Assembly: GCA_964017235.1 (NCBI GenBank)
Contig: OZ024931.1
Coordinates: 135,906,033-135,970,032, forward strand
DNA from: Sabellastarte sp. h YS-2021
Taxonomy: Eukaryota > Annelida > Polychaeta > Sabellida > Sabellidae
DNA length: 64,000 nt
Reading direction: 5' to 3'
Below, one piece after another: positions 38,401-50,400 of this stretch (position 1 is the stretch's first letter; each line of letters starts with the position of its first letter). The notes beneath the pieces were generated by a model. The model did no database searches. It saw only the letters and a program-made list of their open reading frames with translations, and was not told the DNA's origin. Made by a program: the position numbers and the translations under genes.

Positions 38401-41400
38401 TGTATTCGGTGTCTGGGGATACACCATCTTCCTTGGGAAGATATAAACAGAGTAGATTGATGTGCTGAAGTTCATATAATAATGGGTAATTATGTTTTAA
38501 AAAATTCCCGATCAAAACCTGTGGCGTGAGTGATGACCTGTCTGGGGATATGTTGGCGCCGAGTTGGCCCAATCTAGTTTCAACTTGTAAACATGTTACA
38601 TATGGAACCTATAACGTATAATATCAAAAACATGTTAATTTCAGATATGTACAGTCAAAACCAGAACGTACAATATCATGAAGTACAAATTACAAATATC
38701 TTCTTGAAAGGGTATCCCTTCAGCTGTACTCTGGACCAGTTTAAAAGCAGGATTTATGGCTGTGAGGTTTCTTGATGAAATAGTTGTGGCCTTTATGGCT
38801 TACAATATGCATTCTTATCAAATTACAACATAGGTTATGCCCTCTGTAAGGAGTTGATCGCAGTTAGATGCAGTAGGAGGGGCAGAAATGTAATTACAAG
38901 AAAAACATGACACCTGTCATAATGGAAACCAGGGATGAGCAGCCAGCCAAAAGAGTGAGAAGTACCAGCAAAACCTTACAAGAGAAACTTACATATCTTT
39001 GTACAGCTAAGCAAAATGGGTAAAAGACTGTGAATTTTTGACAGGCATTGGCGACTTTAAGACTCAAGTGGAAAAAATGAAGATGCCTCTGAAGTTGTAA
39101 TGTGAACCTGTAGTGTTATAATACTTGAAAGAACTTTTTTTCTTAGGAGGTATTTTTCCTGGTCACAAAATATTCAGGAGGCGTTCATTCTAGGAGGTAT
39201 ATTTCCTAGGAGGCATATTTTCTAGGAGGCATTTTTTCCAGGAGGCATTTTTTCCGCGCATCGGACATACATTCTTTTGAGAAGTAAATTTCACACCCAC
39301 AATTTCTCTTCTGCCAAGCTGTGGTCCAAATATGATAACATACACAATGCAATAAACTTTACATTTTCTATTCCTTGTGATGCATATCTTGACATCTTTT
39401 ACGGCTTACTTCGCACTTTTTCATCAGGGCCGCTTCGTTTTTGTCAGCAAAAACATTTTTCTAGTTTTTTTTGGAAATTTTCATTCATAGAATTCTAAAT
39501 ATTTTCAAATCACAACAGGTTATTTGCCTTTGTGGCCTAGTGTGGGACACGCTTGCTGGGAATACAGAGGACATGGATACAGGCAGAAACAAAGTGACTC
39601 GGGTGACTGCTTAAAATGGCAGTTCTCTGTCATTGTGTCGTATTCCAGCGGCGGGCTAAAAATCCTCAGGAATGTTGATAAATGGTCATCCCTGAGATTC
39701 TGTCGTTTTAGTCAGTCTCTTGTGTTTGGGCTTTGTGTGCTTGGATGGGCAGATAGCACTTTGAATCCTGCAGTAACGGATTTTTTATAACGAGAATAAA
39801 TATGCTATACACTAACTTAAAAGGGTACTAGTTCAAAACATTTCATCCGTATATATTTTATTGCTGGTATTGTTTATGAAAGCTGAAATTTCCAAACCAT
39901 TTGCACAACACCTGTCAAATATAAATCAATATAGAGTCTGTTCCGTGAAGGCGGAAAATTTAGGGTAAAATATTAAATTTTGTGCAATGTCAAAAATATC
40001 AACAATATTTTCAATGTATTTATTTTTTTACAGAGGAATTGGAAGTTTTGCCAGATATCCCTGATCCCAAGACACGGCAGGATTATCAGATAGGTGAGAC
40101 CTGTTACTTTGTTCCACACACTCTGTGTTTAGAACTTGAGATTATTGCGTTACTCAGTGAGTAAAGTGTACTATCACAAGTGGTTGATGTACACATATTT
40201 TGATTCATTTCTGTGTGTGTCCTTGATCATCTTACAGTGGCTTGAGATAAGGAGTCTGATTATTTGTGTATTTTGTGTGTTTCAGTGTTCAAGAAGAGGA
40301 ACAGACAGGTTCTGCCACCCTTCCCAATCAGTCAGTGGCTTATGGAGGGTGAGTTCATCATGTTAGTCATATCCCAGAACTCCTGTGTACAGAAAATACC
40401 TCAGAGGTTCAATCATAGCCATGATTTTTCACAAGTTTAATGTAAACTCTCGTTATTAGGGTGGGGTCGGTAACACTGGTATCTCGGTAAAGTAAATCCC
40501 CCCCCCCCCCCCCCCCCCCCCCGGGGTAAGATTTTCCAGTAAATATTCCCGCCTACCATGAAAAAGGCCCCCCCCCCCACCCACCTGTGATAATTATAAA
40601 AGATTATTAATATTTTCAAATTATCTTCATTTGAACAATGTATAAAGAATATAGGGGCAAAACATTTAACCTGTTTATGCTAACAGTATGTTATAGATTA
40701 CAGACATTGATCTCACTTTAGATTCTGCCATAAGCAGTCTATGTGTGGTTTTTTTCAACATTTTTTGCAGTTTTAGTCGAATCTTTGATTTGAGTTATGT
40801 ACTGGGTTGTGGCCACGATTTTAAATTGGCTGTTTAAGCCCTTAAATATCAAAATTCTGCATAATATTTCTTTACATATCTGTACATTAAGTTGTATAGT
40901 ATACACTCTGCCATTTTGAATTTTTTAAAAGTTTTTATTAAGATAGATTTTATATAGTAAAAAGCTTGTCTAGCACTCCGTCTGCCTTTGTGTAAGGTCC
41001 CGTATGTCCTAGAAACTATTGTCTTTTGCATTGTCTTGGCCTACTCAAATGAGTAATTTTTAACGGTTTCGTCTGCTGGTTTCTAGAAGTGAAAATGTGT
41101 GCGCAGTCAGTTTAAATGTAAAATAGTTGTCTGCACATCCCAAATTAAAGTTCATTTTTATCCGTCTGCTGGTTTATCGCACAGTCACTGTTAATGTAAA
41201 GTTGTTGTCTGCGCATCCACGTGACTTCATTCATCGAAGCTTGACAATTAATTTGCAACGTATTTGTTATGAACCAATCACATAGCTCGAAGATATTTGT
41301 GTTTAAAATACGTAGTCCCAGCCTTACTCATTTGTCAAACAAATAAACCGCAAAGAAATTTAAATAAACTGTATCATATTTTGACATATTATACCTTATA

Positions 41401-44400
41401 AAACAGTTGAAATACCTACAACAGGAAAGAATGTTCATACTTCATGGAAATTTAGAATAAAGACGCATGTATAATGCAAATTACAGGAAACTTTAACCTC
41501 TTTTATCTTGCGAGATATGAGGCATCTTCGAAATATGTTCTTTTAAAATGCCATCTTATAAAACATTGTTAAACACATATTTAAGATTTGTAAAGGCGTA
41601 AAAAGTGAAAACGGAAACACCTTATATTAGAAAAACATGTAAATATATTCATATATTTTTAAAGAAAAATCAAACTTTCTAGTAGATTTTACTTCTATTT
41701 TTAGTTGTTTTCGAAGACCCGGTTCACTTTTCTTAACTCGAGTACTGAACTGAATCGTTTTGTTTCCGAGTAACCGAAGAATCGTTGCAGCCCTATTGTT
41801 TTCTAGAAAATCTCCCCCCCCACCCCCCACCCCCCGGGACTTTTTAATGGTTTCATGGGTCCTGTGTCTGTATTTTTATAGTTGCAGCTGATTTTCAAAT
41901 TTCATTTTATGGCAGAAATATAACTTAGTTTCTGAAATACTAGTGCCTTCACTTTACCTTCTGCAAATGTTTAAGAGTGGAAACAAAGGTCATTGCCACA
42001 ATCTCATACATTTTACATATTGATCTTCTATTTCAACCTACAATTGTTTAAACCTTTGCAAAGACATGTATTGTCATCAGTAAACATTTGAAACTAAGTA
42101 TATATGAACTAGATTTACTGAAGTTCAGTTAACTTGGTATAGGTGACTTAAGCATGACGGGTCTTTTTGTATCATGTGACCATATCATGTGATATCTGTA
42201 GGTGTAAACCAGGCCCGTGGGATGCAGATGCTTTACTTAAAGGGTCTGTCAAGTGAGCAGATTCTGTGTGACAGTCTCGTCAAGTGGGCACGTAAATCCA
42301 TTAACTTCTGCCTCAACCACGGACCCACTGCTGCCAAAGAGGGGTAAGTGGCAAGAATACTCTTGTGACTGTAACCTGTAATATGGGTAAACATCCAGTA
42401 CATGCAAAATATGTAAATGTAGTGTTATTCAGAGAAACCTGGGAGTGTGGACAAGGGATAGATTTAATATATGGCTAATGTTATTATTAGTTCTGATGCC
42501 CAACCTTCACCTCAGGATTCTTTCTATTACTCGCTAACTAGGTTGTTTTTGTATGTGGATGTTTTTTCTTTCTTTTGGGTAACCAGAAAGATTCTCTGTT
42601 TTCCTGTTTGTGTTTATAGAATAGCTGCACTGACCAAGTCTATCAAAATTTAAATTTGTATAGACTCCCATTGATTCCTTTCTTGTGTCATTTTACTCAG
42701 AGCCGTCTTGCTGCAGTTCGCATGTTCCACAGACTGTGAGTCGGCAGGGAAAGAGATGCGGGAGACATTGGGTGCCGAGGTGTACATGACTCATCCCTCC
42801 ATGTTCTGGGAGGAACGTAAGTGTTCAGTTATCTGTATTTAACAGAAATACACCACAGTGTTTGGCAATTTTGAATGTATTTTGGTTTCAGCATCACTTT
42901 TGATTTTGACTTAATGTTTTGAAAGATAATCAATAAATTACATGTACTTTTAAATTTTAAAGCGCAAGCCCTAATGATGCTTGCACTTCTAGAGATCACT
43001 TTTTTTGTTTCCGGACTTTCATGAATTGTGGTATAGCGTGATGAGTACCATGTCTCAACACTGAAGTTAAGCAGCAATGAATTACGTTAGTACTTTGGAT
43101 GGATGACCGCTTCTGTGTACTACTCGTGTCTCTGATGGCTTTGTGGCTCATTCTAGCAGACCAAAACCTCTTTCGGCCTTGTTTATCAAGAGAGACAACA
43201 AGTCAATACAGTCCAAGTGTCTAAAACTAATGTCCATTACTGGTCGGACCGGTTGTAAAAACAAAAAACGGTTTTCAGAGCTTTAGAACCGAACAAAATC
43301 TGGGATTTCGAAAGTTTACAGAGATATGATAAAAAGTTTTATGTGAGCGTGCATGAGCTACATTCTCAATAGGAAATATGCATTTGCGAGATATTTTGAG
43401 GTTTGTAAACTTCATTTACCATGAATATAAAGCGAATATGTAAGTTATTTCCTCAAATATATATGTTCTTTATTGTTTTGACGAAATATTAACCAGTAGA
43501 AAGCCTAATTTAATGACATTTTCAATAACTGGTACTTAAATTTTCTTTGCGGATTTCGTCAATTCTGTTTGAATGTTGGTGTACTAAAACCTGGACTCCC
43601 AGAATCGGAACAGTTTTACATTGGCGACCTCCTAATCTACACATTTTTTATACCAACCCATTCCTGGTGATAAGTAACTAGGAAGAACAGATTTCTCCTA
43701 TTTAACAGCCCAGTAAACTGGTTTTGCCATCCATAAATGTTTACAGTCTTTACACCACCACTTTAACACTTTGTTTTTGTTTATATTTTCAGAGAAAGAA
43801 ATCAAGAAAGGCTTGAACTGTAACTCTCTCACCGACTTCATCATCACCATGCATGAACAAGGTTTGTATTCTCATGCAGTCAAACTCCTTTCATTCAAAT
43901 GTTGACAAGTTCAGTTCTCCACAGGAAGAAAAGGCCGTCATGCTAATGTTTGAAGGCCAGCCATGACCTTGAAAAAAGCAGTCGAAGGTCAAATTTCTTC
44001 ATTCTTCATGTGTATAGGGGACAGTATTGTATATATCAGCCATATGATGACCTGTCCGTCTGTATAGGAGTACCAATCCAAAATGTGAAGAAATACCCCA
44101 AATATAACCTTTAGAAGGCCACCATTGGTCTTATAATGGAAGGCCAAGGCCACAAAGCAATAATCTTTGAGGCCTTACCCATATATATATATTTTTTGAC
44201 ACATTAAATTGGAAAGATCTTTGTGAGATGTTATTCAGTTATTGCCTTTTAAGTTATTACCTTGATATTTGAACGGCCACCATTAGTGTTATAGAGGAAG
44301 ACTGAGGCCATAAATCAATAGGCCATGAGGCCTTACGCATATATACCCATAAACCAAATTCAAAAAGTCTACAAAAAATTATCTTTTAATATATTGTGTA

Positions 44401-47400
44401 TGAAAGAAAATCTTTTGGGGGGAAAAAAACAGACATTCTCATGATTGAAGTTTAGTCATAACCTTGAAAAAATAGGTCAAAGACCAAATTCCAACATGAT
44501 TTGCAGCATTTTGCTAAAGTTTTAAGTCTCTGTATACTGACTGGGTATAATACTTGCTATGAATGAAGAATGTTTAGTGTATCAGTATGTAACACCACAC
44601 TAAAATAACACGTCACCTCCAGTTGGCAGTGCTTTATGAAGCAACAGCTAAGATCTGGATCCACTACAAGAGACATGGAAAGGGATTGCCTTATCTACTG
44701 CATCAACATAACCCAAAGTTGTATTGAGCATGCAATCATTTAAAGATTCGATGACTGTCATAGTGTGCTGTTGCCTTTCCACTGTTTGCAGACTCGAGGA
44801 CCGTGGTATTTATTGGCATACCTGAAGGCTGCACTGAATCTGATGTGTGGAATCTGGTGCCAGATGCCACAACTGTGTGTCAGTTGCCCATAGACTTTAT
44901 CTCAAAGAAATGGTAAGCGAATGGCAAAGTATTGATGTCTCTTGGTCCTCACAGGTCATACAGGAAGACTGTACAAACTTACAAGGGCTATTCACCAAGG
45001 GACATCCTCAGTCTGTGTAAAATAAGAAAATGGCCCAAAAACAAACCCGATTTGAAGGGGAATTAAAAAAGAAGGTGAGATTAGGCAGAATTAGCAATGG
45101 TTATTTTTTATCTCCCACCAGCGTGCCGGCGGGAAGTTATAATTTGCACCATGTGTGTGCATGCATGCGTGCATGCATTTGTCACACAGTTTCCTCTAAC
45201 ACTGCTACAATTATATGTTTTTGGTAAATTACTAATCCTAATAAATTTTTATGCCCTTCAATATTTTTGGGGGGGTTTTTGTGTACTTTGGCCTACTTTT
45301 GAGTGAGTAATAGCACATTTACCCAATATAATGTGTTTGGCTTATAACTCTCAAACTATTTTATGTACAGTATTTTCTTCAACTATGTTGTTCAGGTACT
45401 TTTCCCGCACCTACAACATGGTCAGTAGTTTGGAAGTATATCTCCATTGTTAAGTAAAAAAAAAACTAGCTACTTTGTCAATTTTTAATGGTAACCATAA
45501 TGAGTAAATGGCTTCTATCTTCAAAATAATTGCAGCTACACAATTTCTCTCAAATATGTTGTTCATCTACTTTTTTTGAACTGTAACATATTTAAGTTTC
45601 ACACCTGTTGCTCAATGTACAAGTAAGTAATGGCTACTTTATTGGTACTCTTAGTGAAAATGTGAAAAATCGCAAATATCTTGAAATCCGTAAGAGATAA
45701 AGCGGTTTCGAGCGAATTTTGACCACAGGGTATTACATCAGTATCCTATGCAAAGGGGAAAAATTTTAATTTTCACCACTTTTGGCAACCATCTTTGATT
45801 TTAGAGGAAAATAAAACATTGAAAATATTGCGCAAATGGTAAGAGATAGAGTGATTTTGAGTGAATTTTTGACCCGCAGGGTAGTACAGGAGTATCATGT
45901 GCCTAGGGTAAAAATTTCAATTGTCGCCACTTTTGGCGGCCATCTTGGATTTAAACGGAAAATGAAAAAAGTGTGACTATCTCGAAAACAGTAAGAGATA
46001 GAGCGATTTACAGTGAATTTTTGATCCACAGGGTGGTACAAGAGTATCCTATCCAAAGGGGAAAAATTTCAATTTTCACCACTCACAGCGGCCATCTTGG
46101 ATTTTAGCGGAACATAAAACATTGAAAATATCTCGGAAATGATAAGAGATAGAGTGATTTTGAGTGAATTTTTGACCCACAGGGTAGTACAGAAGTATCA
46201 AGGGCCCAGGGGAAAAATTTTGATTTTCGCCACTTTTGGCGGCCATCTTGGGTTTTAGCGGAAAATGAAAAATTGTGAATAACTCAGAAATGGTATTTCT
46301 TCCCCTTCAATACTCGGCAGGAGATACACACCACGGCAGTGGTCCTGTTTTAAAACAAAATGTCTGCCTACTTTTATATATGTTGTATTGAATGTAGATA
46401 ACCATTGAATGTATACATTCAATGGGTTAGTTATTGAATGTGTACATTCAACGGCTTGGCCATTGAATCTACACATTCAACAGCAAGCAGACATTGAATG
46501 TGTACATACAATAGTTTAACTGTGGAATGTGTACATTCCACAACCACAGTCATTGAATGTGTATATGAACTTCAGAAATTGACATAAGTAACTGATATTG
46601 TGTGAAATGGAACTTATTATTGTCATTTTCTTGATAAATCACATCTGTTGGTACTAACTTAAAATAAACTTTCATTGCGTTAATACATCTTACCTACCAG
46701 ATGATAGCTATAGCCCGGCGCTAGCCGGTCCCGCCAAACGAAAGAAAAGACGTCCTGGGTTTCACCCCCGGCAGGACCGGTACACTACACTCCACTCGCC
46801 AGGTGGCCTAGTTCCTGCTTCACTCGCCAGAGGGACGTGACGTCATAGCATCTTTTTCGTTTGGCGCGATATTCAAAGTTTGAATTTTGTAAACTCTTTT
46901 TATTTTGAGTATTTCTTAAGTTATATATTGTGTTTTGTGCTACGATTTGTCAGTTAGTTGGATAAACTACCATGGCATCTCCAGGACAAAGGAAAGGAGC
47001 CTGCGGGCATATCATGGCTATTTTTGACCCTCATTCTCGTTGTGCCAGATGCAGAGATAAAGGGTTGGGCCAAGACCCGTGTGTTTTAAAGTTGCAGTGT
47101 GATTTGTGTGACAATTTAACCCCTGAGCAATTGCTCCAGCTTTCAACCCCTACGTACAAACTGCGGAAGGAGAAATCTAAAAGCAAAGAAGCCCTTGTGG
47201 ATCCGTCCACTGTCACTATCGTGTCGCAGGTGGAATCTCAGGAAGTTGCTTCAACTTCTCCACCCCATGTTGCTGAGCAAGATCTCTCTTTACCTCCACC
47301 TATGTTCCGCCAAGAGTTAAAAGAGTTGGACGAAAAGTGGTCAGTACGTATGGCCCGTCTGGAAGCACTCATTACTTTGGGGCAGCGTCCTTCACCTCAA

Positions 47401-50400
47401 CCTTCCTTCTCACCGGTCAAGGCACCGGTACCGCATCAAGCTCCCGCGGGAGCTCTCTCTCAGGCACCTTTTCTCTTATCATCTGTCCCTTCCGGCCAAG
47501 CCGGCCCGGCTTCTGGCCCGGATAGGATAAAACCTAGTGCCACTGTCACTACCAGCTCAATAGCTAGGACGTCTCCTCTAGAAGGCCTTTATTCTGAACA
47601 GGACCCGGAACCGGTATTCTCTCAACAGAGTTCTTCCGGCCCGGTGGCCTCTGCTTTTCCTCAACCTCCTCCGCAATCCAGCTTGTTCAAGTCAGCTCCG
47701 GAGCACTTTGAGGAAGGTGAGGTATCTGACCAAGAAGACGTCACTGACCATCCTGATCAAGAATCTCCGGACTTGGATAAGACATTGAGCGAAGATCAAA
47801 ACTACAGAGAGACTGTTAGGGGAGTGCGTGCATTCATGGGCTGGTCACATATCCCAGATCTTGAATATACACCAAGTTCCAGGTCAGACAATCCCTGGAT
47901 TGGCCACCGGGCACAACCTGTAGGCAAGGTCTCTATCGACTCACCACCAGAGGACTGGCTTTGTAAAAAACTTGAAAATTTAAACCTCGTCCTCATAGAA
48001 GGGTACCCGTCCAAGTCTACGGAACCGGGTGGACTTCATGTTGATCAGTATCTCCGCCCCCCCAAGTCTCAGGCAAGGTGGTACGGGATTCATCCCGCTG
48101 AAAATAAAGACATCACTAGGCCGGGCAAATATGTAACTACTTGGCCCAATGACGCTGCGAAGTTGAACAGTTCCTTTGCCCGAATTGGTAAACCTGCTCT
48201 TGCTTCATCCCAACCCACCTCCCGCCCTATTGCTCAGGATACGCTCCGGAAGTGGGAGAAAGCAGCAAAAGAGACCAGTTATATTTGTAACCAGTCCGCT
48301 GGTTTCAATAGGTGCACCACCAAAATACAAGACTCTGTACAAGAACAGTTACAAATTCTTCAGACAGAGTTGGGAAAAGGAAAATCTTCCACGAAAGCTC
48401 AGGGTGCACTTGATGAGTTACATTTCCTGTCTGCATTCAATCAAAATGTGAGTTTCGCGGTTGGCAAACCCCTCCAACACCTCTCAGATTTTACTTTTAT
48501 ACAAATGGCTAATTTAACTCTGGTCAGGAGGGATTCTTATCTTGAGCACCTGAAAGCTGGCGTCAAGCCAGATACCTTTTCCTCCCTCAGGAACTGTCCT
48601 CTACAGACCAAGGCTTTGTTTCCGGACGACATTATCCGGAGGGCGGAAGATGAAATAGCAGCATTTGAGTCACACAAGCGTACCAACCAGCCCGGTTCGG
48701 CCCGTGGTGGGTTTGCCGGTACTCAAAAGAAGCAACACCGTTACCAGCCATATTCAACATGGAAACAGGATGATTCTGGAAACTCCGGGGCTCCCGGCAA
48801 AGAGATGCCTGCATGGAAGACATTTGGCAATCGCGGGAGAGCCCGTGGCAGAGGCAGGGGAGGTCAACCCGGTCGCGGTTCGCGCCCTGCCAAGGATGCT
48901 AAGGCGTATAAATGACAATCACTGCAAAGTTCCTCCGGAAGTAACATCCTGTCTGGAGTTTGGTGTTGTGGATGTAACAAAGACAAGTCTTCCTGTTCTT
49001 GTGAAAGACTCTGTAAATTGTCACAATGTTGCTCATCATGTACTTTCTGTAAAAAACATCAGGCAGCCGCAAAAGAAAGGCATAAGTCCAATCTTAAACT
49101 CACAAAATACAATAAAGTATGTGAAAAGTGCTTCTTTTGTAAATCACTGTGTCTTTGCCCCAAGTGTGTCAAATGTCCTCAGTGTTGCAAATGTCCAATC
49201 AGTAGGGGGACGCCTACAAAATTTTTGGAAAATATGGGCTCTCAAGGGTGCAAACCCGAAGGTAGTATCCATCTTGAAAGAGGGCTATGTGCTTCCCTTC
49301 AAGGTCAGGCCTCCCTTAATAAGGGAACCCCTGATAGTAAGCGGCTATGCAAACCCCACCAGAGACTCCCACTTACAAGAAGCAGTGCAAGCTCTGATCA
49401 AGAAAAAGGCAGTAGAGAGGGTCAGGGTTCGAACCTCACTAGCCTTTTTCAACAGATTGTTCATTGTCCCAAAGCCGAACCAAAAGTGGCGGCCAATCTT
49501 GGATCTCAGTACTCTAAATCATTTTTTATGCGTAAAAACATTCAAAATGGAGACTCCAGAGACAATCCGGACCTCTCTACAACAAGGGGAGTGGGTGTCA
49601 TCGATAGATTTCAGCGACGCCTACTTCCACATTCCAATCCACTTCACATCCCGAAAATTCCTCAGGTTCCACTTCCAGAACCAGTCGTACCAGTTTCGGG
49701 CTCTTCCCTTTGGCCTTTCAACAGCTCCCATGGAGTTCACTGCTGTGGTCAAAGAGGTCAAGTTAATGGCTCAGTCACAGGGTATAAGAATCCACCAGTA
49801 CCTAGACGACTGGTTGATTCGAGCCCCTACCAAAGAATCTTGCCACCAGGGAACCCAGTCCCTCCTAGCCCTTTGCCAGGAGTTGGGCTGGATGGTAAAC
49901 ATGCAAAAATCAGAACTGGAACCCCAACAAATCTTCGATTTTGTAGGCTACCAGTACGACCTGCTCAACGGACTGGTCAGACCTACTCAAAACCGTTGGG
50001 AAGCCCTTCAACAAAAAATAACAGGGCTATTACAGAGGAGATCTTGCCGAGTGAGAACCTTCATGTCTCTTATAGGTCTACTCACTGCGACAGAGAAACA
50101 GGTGCCCCTAGGCAGACTGCACATGAGACCTATTCAGTGGCACCTCAAGAAACACTGGAGAGTCCCGGAATCTCTGGAAAAGGAGATCCCAATTCCGAGG
50201 TCTCTCCATCAGCACCTGCAGTGGTGGACCCAGGAGAAAAATGTCCTAAAGGGTCAACCCTTACACCCCCTACAACACGTGATACAAATCTTTACAGACG
50301 CCTCAAAAGAAGGCTGGGGTGCTCACTTAGGCGACTTCACAGCAAGCGGTACTTGGTCAGTGCCCGAAAGCAAGTTGCACATAAACTTCTTAGAGCTAAA

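Larger units (their letters stand above)
32388..39464 (+). mobile_element. HLE-6: Helitron-like element holding two nested elements
   Basis: The 5' end is AAGCGGCCC-GTCAGG-GACGCTT followed by a GCC microsatellite. The 3' end has GGGCCGCTT (inverted 5' arm), a perfect hairpin GTTTTTG-TCA-GCAAAAAC, then TTTTTCTAG before T. It spans most of intron 6. Inside lie repeats of about 120 bp with GGTCACCTTAAAGTC (32,880-33,780), a foldback element (35,264-39,262) and, in that, HLE-2b. Net size without nested elements is about 3.1 kb. Confidence 0.68.

Noticed and set aside
39524-39790. 88-codon frame as an extra host exon
   Set aside because: Exons 6 and 7 already join in phase, the region looks like a decayed SINE head, and no good donor follows.
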